Below are positions 1 to 13,905 of a stretch of DNA of 64,000 nucleotides, piece by piece. Source of the stretch: Cytidiella melzeri (lineage: Eukaryota > Basidiomycota > Agaricomycetes > Polyporales > Irpicaceae); NCBI GenBank assembly GCA_022592445.1, contig JABYQR010000192.1, forward strand, positions 23,111 to 87,110, read 5' to 3'. Position 1 is the first letter of the stretch, and each line of letters opens with the position of its first letter. The notes beneath the pieces were generated by a model. That model saw only the letters and a list, made by a program, of their open reading frames with translations. It was not told the DNA's origin and did no database searches. The translations under genes were made by a program, and so were the position numbers.

Positions 1-1617
1 ACCAACTCAAGCGACCTAGTCTCCCAGTGAGTCCGCTTAGCCCGAGACCGCTTTGCGACGAACTACCAGCGTTGGCTTCAGACTCTATGGTTGGAAGGCG
101 GCTGTGTGATCGTGCAAGATCGCCGACACGAACTCGACGAGCAATAAGGAATTCAGCGGGGTCTACGTCGAAGCTACCCGTCGATTTTTCAGAATGCAAC
201 GATTGACCATGAGTTCTGTGCGAATCAAGAGACTTGTCTGAATGACGTCGGGAGGAAGGTCCTGCGGCTAAACCGACGAGTCCGTCTGGGTTGAGTGGAG
301 GAGGCGGAAGAAGAGGAGAGTAATCTTGATGGGGGGTTGCTTCGACGACCCGAATCGTATATGGGCTTTTCGCATCCTCTTCTTCGGCGATACGCCGCTG
401 AGCGTCACGAGGGATAATGTGACCGCTTTTCGGAGGACTTGACCTTATCGACCCGCCGCCGACTTTTGCTGCGGCCACTGGTACGCTGACGAGGGTGTCG
501 GAAACAGATTTGGTATGACCCTTCTCATCGTCAAATTTGGCGCTCCGTATGCTACGTCTGGTGAGGAATGGGTCTGCTTCCTCTCCGCTTCCTCGTGGCG
601 AGCCGTCGCCAGGAGTACGAGAGCCATCCAACAGTGCGGCAGAGTCCCCGCGACCACGACTGCTGTTAGCACTGCGGCCATTCTCCTCGATTCCCTCTGG
701 ACCCATGAACTCCCATCCGGTCCAAATTGGCGTGGAACGTCTGTCGCCTGCGCCATTGTCGCCTCGTCGCCAGGGTATGGTGAACAAGCTCGTTTGACGG
801 TTCCAAAAGCTGGAGGTATTGGTGTTCCCTGCTTCCGGATTGGAACGACGCCGACGAATCGTGTTGCGACGTAGGAGACACAACGTCAGTATAAGAACCA
901 GGAGCAGCAAAAGACCGAGAATGCTTCCGAGAACAGCTCCTAAAACAGCGGTTGAGATACCGTGAGAAGGGACTGCAGCAGGAACCGCTGAGGATGAGGA
1001 AGGAGGTACTGCTGTAGAAGATGAGGGGTGGGATAACGAGCTTAACTCGACACTGGATGAGATGCTTGGTTGCGGTGAAGAGGGTGAAGAAAACAGGAAG
1101 GACGAGGAAGTGGGCAAGGAGGACGAAGGAGAAGAGGAAGGTGGTGGGATGGTGAGTATGGGATTTGATGTAGGTGTCGCAGGGGTCGTTGAGGTGGGCG
1201 TGTTCGTTGGAGGAGGTGTAAGCCCTCCGTAGGTCCAAACACCATCGGTCCCTAAAGGGATCTGAAATACGCAGCACAAGTAAGTTTCGGTTGACACAGA
1301 GATCTCATAACATATATGCTAGGCCAGGAAGTCACACTCCCTACTGTACAGGCGACTCGCGAAGAAAGACTCTGGTGTTACACCCGTGCTATTGCGATTT
1401 TTTTCGCGTGAAGTAGTTGCCCATAAGCGATGATACTTACGCTGGGTCCGTAGTACGTGAGGGGTAACTGCAGCGTGGTGAACGAGGTCTGGACGCTTCC
1501 ATCTGGCTCAGTGATAACAGTTGAGGACAGAGTGAGCCATGAGGGTAGCTGCTGCGAGGCCTGCGCCATGGAGCAAGAGGGGTGCTTTGAAGGGTGGGTT
1601 AGTAGAGAACGTGAGAT
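1..1617 (-). CDS. Single-pass membrane protein with Ser/Thr-rich ectodomain (partial, runs off left edge)
   Basis: On the minus strand the frame is open from about 1261 to base 1 with no stop. An upstream exon (1441-1617) joins it through a GTAAGT...CAG intron (1262-1440). Reading downward, the exon encodes a Thr/Ser-rich segment with a TYYGPS stretch. This is followed by a long Pro/Ser/Thr linker (about 1230-980), one strongly hydrophobic helix with a GAVLGSILGLLLLLVL-type core (about 960-900), an Arg-rich stop-transfer run, and a long polar tail rich in Ser, Arg and Gly that continues beyond the window. That is the layout of a type I plasma-membrane sensor or mucin-like protein with a cytoplasmic tail. 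The family is not recognised. The 5' exon with the start codon and signal peptide is unresolved: the sequence just upstream has a donor at about 1687 but no frame that joins cleanly. Confidence 0.7.
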
Positions 1618-2454
1618 CTGTCCTGCGTTAAAAGAAGCGTAAGTGGCCTCGAACCTTGAATCATTGATAGGAACTTCAAGTACTCACAATGTCCAACAGC
1701 AGTACAGCACAGTCAATAATAGGCGTGGTTTATTTCGTCGGAAGGTATGGAGAGGGGAAGCGGTTGGAATGAAGGAGAGGAGGAGGAGGAAAGGCAGTTG
1801 AAGACCGTTCGGAAAAGCTGCAAGACACAATCGACACGCCCCGAGCAACATCACGTGATCGAGTTCTGAGAAACCTGAAGCCATGGCGGAGAGCAATTGG
1901 CCAAACGGACAAGCAGATACAAGTTCTTTAAACGAGAAAAAGTGCTTGGAACGATGCTGTAAATATGCGTACAAGCTGACCTACTCGGTACGTCCCGACG
2001 GGGCTAGTACTTACGCGACAAGAGTAAGCCAAGAACTACTAGGACTGTCCGTCAGCGATATGATTCGAGGTATCATAGATCTCTGCACTGCCAGGATTCC
2101 ACCGAACGGCGCAGCCAAGCCGACCGAGTGATGTGCCAACGGCCGTCAGTGCATTGAAGAGAACATGCACGCCTATCCGGTTTGCTTAAGGATCCAAGTC
2201 GTCCTGACCAGTGACTGCCGCATCTATTCAGCGGCGTCGAATCACCCGCTTCGAGAGATGAGGCGTTGACTTGCAGCAGCTAGTATTAGCTTCTGCGAGC
2301 TATTCAATGAAAGCACGCTCCAAGAACCGGGACGCTGGAGTTCAGGTCATCTTTAAAAGCTTGCTACTTACGAAGTAGTGACGAGCAAGGGAGCATCTAC
2401 TGTCGTAGATTTTTAGCTAGCTTCAAGATTGATTCAACACGACAGACAATGACA
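1618..2454. other. Upstream/intergenic stretch, no supported gene
   Basis: This stretch holds the unresolved 5' end of the membrane-protein gene (probably 1688 to about 1900) and the 3' flank of the JJJ1-like gene. Short frames exist on both strands, but none has a recognisable product or a convincing start and splice structure. Confidence 0.4.
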
Positions 2455-4552
2455 TTATAGTCGTCTTCCTTTCTTTCCCCTCTTTTTAGCGTGGCCCTCA
2501 TCCGCTAATCCTTTCGATGGTTCTGCCTGCGCATGACCTGTGGCATTAATATGCGAAAATAGTTTCGTTCGACTATCGAACTTCCCCCCACAGGCATTAC
2601 AGTCCTGCTGTACATTGAGTAGTGTTCGACATACGATGACTGCTCACGCACCGTTACTACCTTCTCTGACGCCGCCTCTTTGGCTTTCTTTGCCAGCTCA
2701 CGCGCTCGCCTCTTTTCGCGTTTGGAGAGCACCGGCTGGACCGGCTCTGACGATCGGTCACCTTGTTTTTCGGGTGTTGGAGTAGTGAGGATGTCATCTG
2801 CCTTGAGGGAGAGTAACTCCAAGGTCGGTGTCTCCAAGTCATGCTTTCCAATATCGGAAGAGCGAGTTCTAGCTCTGCGTTCCGTTTTAGTAAACGGTTC
2901 CAGAGAAGGGGTGCTGGTTTTGTTCTTTCTCCGGTGTGATAAAGGTGACTTCTCTTCATCGTCTTCTTCGGCAGAGGCGGCAGGAGCCTCCACAAGCGTG
3001 TTGAATTCTTCTGTTGGCGTCACGGACCTCGATGAGGCGGCGGTTCGCTCCTGTTCAGTGTCCTCGCGTTTCTCATCATCTTCCTCGTCATCACTAATGT
3101 ACTCCTTTAACCTCAGCGTTTCATCCTCCTCTAGCATTTCTCTCTTCAGCCGTTCCACTGCTTGCATATGTTTCTTGCTGCGTTCGTGGCTGTTCCAAGC
3201 CGCTTCGCTCCTGAACGTCTTTCCACAAGCAACGCATTCCCACTCCTCTGCAGCTTCACCATTTTCCGCGGCTGCCCATTCAATATCGGCGTAGTCAAAA
3301 GCAGAGGGCGCAGCCTTTTGCCAGGGTTGTTCAACGAAAGTATTGGGCGTTGATGTACCTGATGAGGACGCCGTGGTTTTTTTGCTCGTTTGCTGGGAAG
3401 TTGCGCGGCCTGAGGCTTTGGCTGCAGTTACAGCATGTGCAAGGTGAGACTTATATCGAGGATCTCGTTTACGGACGAACATAGCCAGTGCCTACCACCG
3501 TCTTCAGTGGCAGCTTGACCACAAACCTCAAATTCACGTACCCGGATAGTATCGTTGTACTCTTTCCTGGCGTCATCCCGAGCTTTTTTGTTCTCTCTCT
3601 CCATCACCCTAGAAACCAGTCAGCCTGCCCGCCAGGAAGATGGTAACGGTGCACATCCTACCTTCGAATACGTCTATCTGGCGCATCATTAGTCTCCCAC
3701 TGATCGAACCACGAAAAGTCCTTTGCAGTAACGAAATTCGTCCAGAAGGTGTAGAATGTCCGAACAGCTCTTGAAGCCTCTAGCGTAGAGGCTGGCGCCC
3801 ACGGCCAGGTAGAGTCACCAAACCGGGGGTAATCTTCCAAAGATTGCTCTGACCATAAAGACTCGTCGTGCGCAAGGCGGCTGAACAAGTTTCTGTAGAT
3901 ACTAAAAAAACCCTACAAGGAAGTTGAGAGAAATCATGATACAGAATACTTGGAGTGAACTTACTCCTTCGCCGTCATCGAATCCTGAGAAGATTGTAGG
4001 ATTCATGAACTGTTCGAGGTGCCTAACAGTAAGCCCACGATCTCGTCCGCGGGAGGCAGGGATGCCTCGCTTGATATCTTCAAAGACACTTGCAGCATCC
4101 GGCTCTGGTATGAGCGAAGCACGGTGGCTATCGTACCATGCCCTTTCCTACTTTGCTTGATGGGTCAGATGGTCAATGATGCGAGCACAAAAGCCGGCAT
4201 ACTTGATCGTCACTCAGAACCTGCACATAAGATGAGTACTTGAGTTATTAATGCCTGAGAGGAGCTACATACTTCGTAAGCCTGTTGTATTTCAGCAAAA
4301 CGTTTAGTGGCTTCTTCAATATTGTCATGGTTCTTGTCGGGATGATGGATCAAGGCTAATCTGCGAAAGGATTTCTAGCACACATCGCTGCTCTAAGTCA
4401 TCATAATGGCCATGCCATCCGTTAGTGGGTGGATCACCTACTTTAATCTCGTCTGCAGTCGCATTTTCATCTACTTGAAGGAGAGCGTAGTAATCGGGTG
4501 GACCCGCCTCGGTTGAGTGTGCATCGCGTGCGGTGGACTCTCTTGCACCCAT
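2455..4552 (-). CDS. JJJ1: DnaJ/zinc-finger ribosome-biogenesis cochaperone (JJJ1/DNAJC21 family)
   Basis: The start at 4552 opens with MGARES..., followed by a J domain ([19 protein letters not shown], an intron, then a helix with the HPDK signature). Next comes the family's middle region with [19 protein letters not shown] and a charged segment ([19 protein letters not shown], about 3600), then [10 protein letters not shown] (about 3470). Two C2H2 fingers of the U1/matrin type follow: [19 protein letters not shown] with a downstream His (about 3250), and [19 protein letters not shown] at the C-terminus (about 2590). A 44-bp intron (2608-2651) is needed to read the second finger; the stop is at 2455-2457. 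J domain plus two fingers matches JJJ1/DNAJC21, which stimulates cytosolic Hsp70 to recycle pre-60S factors. Acidic and basic runs separate the fingers. It shares a 211-bp divergent promoter with TIM13. Confidence 0.93.
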
Positions 4553-4763
4553 ATCCCAATGAGCTGCTGAGGAGTAGCAAAGCGGCCGTGAATAAGATGA
4601 AGGTGAAAGACAAGACACAAGACAGTGGGCGAAAGAATTACTACTGGCGATCTGAGATCTCTCGATCAACTTTCTCCTGCCCCAGTGAGCGCCAGTGAGC
4701 ACTGGCTGGCAGAGTCGGTCGTCCACTGACCAGTTAACTTCCTCCAAACCACGTTCAGCTACA
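4553..4763. promoter_or_regulatory. Bidirectional promoter between JJJ1-like gene and TIM13
   Basis: The two start codons face away from each other with only 211 bp between them, so the two genes must share their upstream control region. No TATA box stands out; the spacing is what supports the call. Confidence 0.6.
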
Positions 4764-5311
4764 ATGTCGTTCTTTGGTGGCTCCAGCTCATCTTCGACAA
4801 ATTCTGCTGCGGGACAGCCTGGTGAGCCACCCAGTCGCATGAACACCCAACATACACCTATAACTCACTCGCGCCCAGACATGCAGGCTCGTAAGGAAGC
4901 CGTCAAGGCTTCCATACGCGAGGAACTCGCGTTACAAAACGCGCAGGAGCTTATGAACGTATGTGAATGCCGACTCCGTCAACCGCGGTCAGCGTTTTGA
5001 CCACTACAACAGAAAGCAAACGAAAAGTGTTTCCAAAAGTGCGTCACGAAGCCGGGATCGTCATTGTCGAGTGCAGAAGAGGTGCGCGTCGTTAGAGAAC
5101 CTCGTGAGCGTGGTGCTTACCCCGTTATCCGCAGACTTGCTTGTCTAGGTGTCTTGAGAGGTATCTGGAAGCATGTACGTACTCACACGAGTTGTTGTCA
5201 CGTCGACCGTTCTGACCAGCCATACCTGCAGTTGACACCGTCAGCAAAACCTACATCGCACGCCTTAGCCGTGAACGGCTTGAGCGAAATTCGACAAACT
5301 TGTCGGATTGA
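4764..5311 (+). CDS. TIM13: Mitochondrial intermembrane-space small TIM chaperone Tim13
   Basis: Four exons (4764-4958, 5013-5081, 5135-5174, 5232-5311) with GT...AG introns of 50-60 bp encode 127 aa. The N-terminus is Ser/Gly-rich (MSFFGGSSSS), then an amphipathic helix (ARKEAVKASIREELALQNAQ). Twin CX3C motifs follow: CFQKC in exon 2 and CLSRC in exon 3. The C-terminal helix ends VSKTYIARL. The two CX3C pairs form the disulfides of small TIM proteins. In known fungi Tim13 pairs with Tim8 to escort hydrophobic precursors, Tim23 among them, across the intermembrane space. The central KPGSSLSSAEE segment is typical of Tim13 rather than Tim8/9/10. The length is slightly above the yeast protein because of the N-terminal extension. 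Every exon joins in frame, so the model is firm. Confidence 0.96.
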
Positions 5312-5509
5312 GCAGTACTTTCTCACCCTACGCACAGCTCACAGTATTAAGCCGTGCGGGTGCGACTGCGTGAATTACATTAGAATATTTTACACTATAA
5401 TTATTCCGCTGCCGCGAAGAGCAGTCAGCATGCAGGCAAGCCTGCCGTGAGATGGAACCAGATGCTGCACAGTCCGTGACCTGGAATGTAGCTACCCTAA
5501 GGAACCCTT

Positions 5510-8500
5510 TCAATTCCGTGCTCTCTTCCTCGCCCCAAAGCCTTGGAACGTTGCACCGTCGTCTGAGTCGTCGTCGATGATCAACGCCGGGGCGGATCTC
5601 TTCTTCACATTCGGTCGACTGGTCTGTGTCGAACGACCTGTCGTTGCAAGAGTAGCTTCGGGTTCACTTTCATCTTCGTATATGGGCGGCGCTACAGCTG
5701 GTTGCTTCTGCGCTGCCACTTCCTCGACTTCGTCAGAATCGAGGAATAGAGGTTTCCCCTTCTTCTGGCTGATGCCGGCTTTCTGGGTCTGTCTAGAAGC
5801 TCGTGGACGAGGCTCGCGCGTGTCCTGAGTTTGAGTGGCTGTTTGTTTTCTGCTTCCCGGTTTGAGCGGCGGAACGTCGTCGTCAGAATCCACAATCAGA
5901 TCTGTGCCGCTTTGTGTCTGCTCAGGTTTACACCTTTCAGATCGAGCGACTTGTGCTTGAGACTGCGGTTGACTGAGACTACTCTTCCAAGTGTCTATAA
6001 AGTAAGATGATATAAAGCAAGATGATCATTTCGGCCACAATGAGAAATATGCAACACTCACCCTGACTGAGCCCACCGTCACCATCGTCCTCTACTACTA
6101 ACTCGATAGGTTTTCTTCGTTCCCCAGTGGCTTTCTGAAAACAGCCTCAACCTAGACCTACAGCGAAGGTTCAAGGTCACACGCACCTTTTTAAACTTCT
6201 TGAAGTCCACTCGACCTTCCCAGTCAGCTCTACCGCCAGCGGTCCTCATGGCGTTTCGCGCCGAGCCTTCCCTCCTAAACACTTCCATCTCAACAACGAC
6301 CATAAAGTTTCCTCTTAAGCCCGAATCGTCGCCCATTTCATTCAGCACCGCCCAGTCGTCCTTGATTTTCTCGCGCTCCAAGTCCGGCTTCGAGATCTTC
6401 AAGTCGTTGAACTCCCTATCGAAGCTATCTTCCGTCTTCCTTCCTCTCTTCGTCGAGGCCACAGCCTTCAGGAACGCCTCATCCCGATCAGGCTTTCCAG
6501 GTGCTGACCCTGTACTACGCCTTGTTTCAACATCGGTGTTGGTGAATGGTCTCGATGAGGTAGGTTTCGAAGGCGCCTGGGATTGCGTGGAAGGAGGCTG
6601 CGTTGTACTGCTCTCGTGGTCTGAGGCCCGTCGCTTCGCTGGCATCTCAGCGTCTTCCATCTCTGCGTCGCCGTTATCGTCGACACGGTTTCTCCTCTTG
6701 AAGCCTCGAGACTTAGGTGGGTGCGGTGAGACAGCACCAGAGGGATTCATACTTTCTTCTTCCTCTTCTACGACCACCGGGAGAGATGCTGCTGCCTGAT
6801 GAGACGTGACCTGCAGAGAGGGTTGGAGAGGCGTCTCTGGCTGGGTAAAGCTACCACTAGATTGAACAATTTTGTCTGGATCACTCTCGTCAAACAAAGC
6901 TTTGTACTTTTTATGCGGCGGTTCGGCTGCGACGAGAGATGCGCCAATCGCAGCAGAGAGTTGGCTTTCTTGCGGTTCTGTAGCACCAACCCGTCTCTTC
7001 AGTCTGTTTGGGCGAGTCTGGTGCAAAGTTAATGATTGAAGCGTGAAGACACATTCATCATGAGACTTACAACACTGGGGGGAAGAGGCTCATCAGCTGC
7101 TGTTTCACCCGGAACCTCGATGGGTGCGTCTTCAACGACTGATGGGTCATCAATACCAAGGATAGTAGGTTTCGGTATTCCCACCCGCCTGACAAGACGC
7201 TGTTGCTGTGTGAATGCACTTTTTACCATCATAGTGGAGTCCAAAACGAACCTTTCGAGGTGGAGGAGGTGCTTCGTCGTGAGCTGCAAGAACTGAAGCT
7301 GCGGAAGGAGCTGCACCAGTATCACAAACTGGCTGCTGGATTTCTGCTGCTGGCAGCGACGGTGCGCTAGACGACGCTCGACTTCCTGCACGACGCACAA
7401 GCTTCCTTCTTGGTACAGGTGCTTCTGGCTCGTCTGCAGCAACTGCAAGTGATGGAGGAACAACAGATCCAGATAACTCAGCATTCGACATGATATTTGA
7501 TACGCCAGAACCAGAAGTAACTTTGAAGCATCGGTGATCAGAGTGTATATTTTATTCGGATATGACTTACCAGGTTCACTGTGGGCAATTTTGCGATTGA
7601 TGTAGGATAAGTCGACGTGAGTGACTGCCTCAGTCAGCCTCGTTGCATTGACAAGCGATAGTTCATACCTGAATTCATAAATGTCAATAACGACGAGGCG
7701 CGTCAAACGAAAGCCAGCTGACTCTTTAGCTTCCATGACCAGCTCATTCCACTCGTCCTGTCCGACTGCAGCCAGCATAGCCTCGGCATCTGCAACCAGC
7801 ACCAGCTCCTGGCCTCTTTCTAGCCCTTTCGCCAACACCCCACGCAGCGCCTTTCGACCTCCCTGCACAGCAAAATATTCATAGCTAGCTCCACCTCTTT
7901 TCACCAGTTCCCGAAATTCCTCGGTTGGTTCTCTGCTACGCTCTCCGAAGAAGATGAATCTGTAAGGCTTCAGTAGTTGAACTCTAGCCTCGTTGGACTC
8001 CCATGATCTGTAACTCTGGAGGGATGACGGAAGGGCAGGAGACAGGGCAGGACGATACTGTGATGTTGACGGCAAAACAAATTCATGCTCCAAGCTGATA
8101 GACACATCTGAAGAAGCACCACGTTTCAGCACGGTTTGGAGCCAGTCCGGTGTCACGAATTTGGCAAGGCTTAACAGGGATGTAGCGACAGCGGGATCAA
8201 GGGATAGCTCCGATGTTACATGATGTGTAGCACTAGGAAGTGGCTTCCACACGACATTAAGACCTAACAAGTAGTCAGCGGTGGGCAAGGTTCACATAGA
8301 CCTGCGATCATACCAAGTTTGGCGCATTCGTCCATGCTAGGTATGGATGATTCGTGGAAGGGAGGGCAGTAACAGACAACCTTTTCCCATTTGACACTAA
8401 AGCACCAGCTCTTGAGCACTCACAGCTCTAAGCAAGTAGCAGCCTCGAACCCACCTGATAGAAATGTCGTGAAGTACCTCAATCTCGTCTCCACTCTCCA

Positions 8501-8923
8501 AGCTCATGGATGCTCCTGCGTTAAGAACCAATTTCTCTCCTTTACGTACAACATGGCGGTTGGCCGCTATGTTATGAACTTCAAGGGTCGGAATGGCGTC
8601 AGGGTTTTCCTAGGGAGAAACGAAAGTACCTCTAAGATCGTAAACAGTCGAGCAGAGTCATAGAATGGGACGTACCACGTCTTGTGCACTGTATTTGCCC
8701 ACCATGAATACCTGATTTTTCCGTGAAACGCGTTTGTGATTGATCACCAAAGCACAATCTTTGCGACCAACGACATACTCCTTCCCTGGTTTGGCGAGCT
8801 TGACCTCTTCAATTGGGAACAGAGCAAGTCAAATACGCTGTCAGTGAGTCCAATATGTTACGCACTTTGGAAGTTTGTGTCGCCTGTTACCTGCCCTTCA
8901 AAGGGACCGGTCAAAGTCCACAT
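5510..8923 (-). CDS. NBS1: Nibrin/Nbs1-type MRN complex subunit (FHA-BRCT-BRCT)
   Basis: The start MWTLTGPFEGQ (8891-8923) is followed by an 86-bp intron (8805-8890). An FHA domain comes next, with KEYVVGRKDCALV and VSRKNQ holding the phosphopeptide-binding Gly-Arg and Ser residues, then LEVHNIAANRH. A tandem BRCT region follows (WEKVVCYCPPF to about 7600, with FVTPDWLQTVL closing the first repeat). The long middle part is polar and low-complexity. Near 6190 lies VDFKKFKK, matching the Mre11-binding FKKFxK motif of nibrin. The C-terminus is acidic then basic (DDDSDDGATFQGFGARKRARN), in the place of the ATM/Tel1-binding tail. Known role: Nbs1 recruits Mre11-Rad50 and Tel1/ATM to DNA ends in the nucleus. 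About eight short introns are needed; borders in the 7500-5900 part are approximate. It is divergent to PPE1 and convergent with TIM13. Confidence 0.92.
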
Positions 8924-9395
8924 AGTGTTTCAGCGCATGTAAGATGCTAGGACACGCAGATAGTCAGAGTAAGAAGGAGAGAAATAGTCTGTGAGCGGTT
9001 TCCTCAGGCTGAATCACCGCCAGGGCCCAGCGTGTGAAAGCTCATTAGCCCCTGAGTGACGCTGACGCGCCCAGATTTGTGACGTAACGCGTCTGTCACG
9101 GTGCGTTGCTTTGAGCAGTTGAGCTTGAGTTTTATAGAGGTCTGGTGAGCCAGCTAATGATTTACCACACCTTAGCACAGATATGTCCTTCAATAATACT
9201 AGAATCTTGCTTGAAAAGACGATGGTTGTGCGAGGGATGTTAGTGTTCGACATCGGTGTTTGTTTGGCCGTATTGAAAACGAAAGCTCTCATCTTTCCTC
9301 TTTGAGAGCTTCGTATCCGGGTCCTGGCTAATTAGCTCTTGCCATCTCTCACTACTCCTACAGAAGAAAGTTCTTGTTGCTGCTCGTTCTGCACA
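8924..9395. promoter_or_regulatory. Divergent promoter NBS1/PPE1 with MCB-like ACGCGT site
   Basis: This 472-bp spacer separates two divergent start codons. ACGCGT at 9087-9092, with a neighbouring GACGCGC at 9064-9070, matches the MluI cell-cycle box bound by MBF-type factors at yeast G1/S genes. It lies 164 bp upstream of the NBS1 start. Whether it is used here is inference. Confidence 0.4.
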
Positions 9396-10920
9396 ATGTC
9401 CCATCTGTATCGCTCTGCCATGCATTCACGAATTTCCAAACTGCCCACGCTACCACCAGTCGAGGGAGATGAGAAAGATGAGTCTCTGGATTCGTTAGGA
9501 TCTTTACCATCGTCAATGGGACCACCAGCACTGCAAGTGCGATTCTCTGCACCGTATTTCTCAAAGCTAAAGCTGATGTTGTGGCACTACACGACATCGT
9601 CTTGGACAGGAAAGGGCGGGGGAGACGATCGCGTGAACCAAATCCTCTGTTCGCTCCCATATCCGCCGCCGGTTTCTTTGATCAAGCATTCCAGATATCC
9701 GTCGCGGAATCTGGCCTTGAGTTTCGCGTCTACTACACGCCACCCAAAGCCGACAGCGGAACAGTGATTGTGTGTCATCACGGAGCAGGCTGCTCCGGTC
9801 TCACCTTTGCGACCTTTGCAAAGGAGGTCGCGCGTATCGGAAAGGGAGAGTGTGGACTTCTCGCCTATGATTGCAGAGCGCATGGTTGGTTCGAGTTACT
9901 ATCGCTTGTACCACACTAACGAAGAGTTTAATCAAGGCAAAACTACATCGCTGAAGTCTCAAACAGAGCCGGAAGACCTGAGCATCAATATCCTCATACA
10001 CGACCTGGCCCACCTGATAGCGACTGTGTTTCCGAAAGTAGAAAAGGCACCTACACTGTTGGTAGGAAACATTGTTTCATGACTCTTCGTATCTCTCACT
10101 AGAGGACATTAGTTAGTTGGTCACAGTCTTGGAGGCGCAGTGATAGTGGGGGCATGTCCTGTGCTACAGGCCAACAAATACAAGCTCACTGGTGTGGTAG
10201 TGATAGATGTCGTGGAAGGTCTGTATTTCGATGGCTCTCTCCCTTTCTTTCTGAACTCATAGAACGTAGAGTTCACGCTTGAAGCACTACCCATGATGCA
10301 CAGCCTGCTCGACAGCAGACCCGAAGGCTTTGCCAGCCAAGAAGACGCCGTAGAGTGGCAGTAAGGGACCTCAACCCTCTGAAACACCCACTGTCACAGC
10401 TAAATAACTCTGCTAGTTTCAAAACTCAAGCTATCAGAAACTCAGAATCAGCGCGTGTCTCTGTCCCTAGCATCGTCAAGAAGAATGAAGGAGAATCGGG
10501 ACCTGCTTATATATGGAGGACGCCTTTGCGACTCACAGCTCCATACTGGGACGGTTTGTCAAGTCTTTATGTAAATCGCGCCGTGCTACGCTGATTTTGC
10601 TCACATGGCTCAGGCTGGTTCACGGGGCTCTCCAGCAAATTCCTAGCAGCCCGCGCAGCTAGACTCTTGGTCTTAGCGGGTACGGAGAGGTTGGACAAGG
10701 AATTGATGATCGGTCAAATGCAAGGTAGATACCAACTGTCTGTCATCCCGAATGTCGGGCATATGGTGCAAGAGGTCAGTTACGGATTTGTTGCGAATTC
10801 GACGACAAGGATCTGACGGAGCCGTAGGATGATCCAGCATATCTTGCAGAGGTTGTTGTCGAATTTTGGCAACGGAATGAACGAGTAACAGTCGGTATCA
10901 AGAAAGTGGGTGAGCTCTAA
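9396..10920 (+). CDS. PPE1: Protein phosphatase methylesterase 1 (PP2A demethylase)
   Basis: The alpha/beta-hydrolase begins [17 protein letters not shown]. Motifs in order: oxyanion segment [13 protein letters not shown] (about 9770); YDCRAHG, then an intron, then KTTSL; nucleophile elbow [10 protein letters not shown] (about 10115, Ser of GHSLGG); VVVIDVVEG; an Asp-containing EDAVEW; then [25 protein letters not shown]; and the catalytic His in PNVGHMVQE (about 10760). It ends at a TAA at 10918-10920. These are the hallmarks of PME-1/Ppe1, which removes the methyl ester from the C-terminal Leu of the PP2A catalytic subunit. About six short introns are present, and the GHSLGG exon joins cleanly after the AG at about 10110. 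The C-terminus converges with RIX7, leaving 63 bp between the stop codons. Confidence 0.94.
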
Positions 10921-10983
10921 AGCCCGACGGCTTGTATTACAAGCAACAGTGCTGCGAGATGTTGTATATCAGTCCGTGCGAGG

Positions 10984-13569
<2,586 letters not shown>

Positions 13570-13905
13570 AGAGCGGTTGAGAGCATTTGAACCCTACCTA
13601 GCACGCGATCAGCTGAGATTATCTGGTCAGAATGACTATGCGCACTGATATCTCCATGTTGAAAGCTCGGGCGACAGATTCTGCTCAACACTGCGTCGTA
13701 GTAAGTACAAGAGAGGCGTCATTATCCAAGCGCCCAGAAAATTGAGTGCAACAAGGAGTCTCAAAGAGGAAATTGACCAAGAAGCTTCAAGTTAGGAGCT
13801 GCAGTTTGCCAGTAGATTGACATTACGCAACTACTCAACATTGTACGTGATAGACTGCGGTCCTGTAGATGGGACTATATGCGATATATGTACAATAAAC
13901 AAAAG
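13570..13905. other. Short spacer between RIX7 5' region and DPB11 3' end
   Basis: It contains the possible first RIX7 exon (minus strand, ATG at 13722) and an AT-rich tail towards the DPB11 stop. Nothing else is supported. Confidence 0.35.

Noticed and set aside
1883..2131. 82-codon plus-strand frame
   Set aside because: It overlaps the likely 5' region of the minus-strand membrane-protein gene and has no recognisable content.
2680..3294. Plus-strand 204-codon Ser-rich frame
   Set aside because: It is the antisense of the acidic, Glu-rich part of the JJJ1-like gene on the minus strand.
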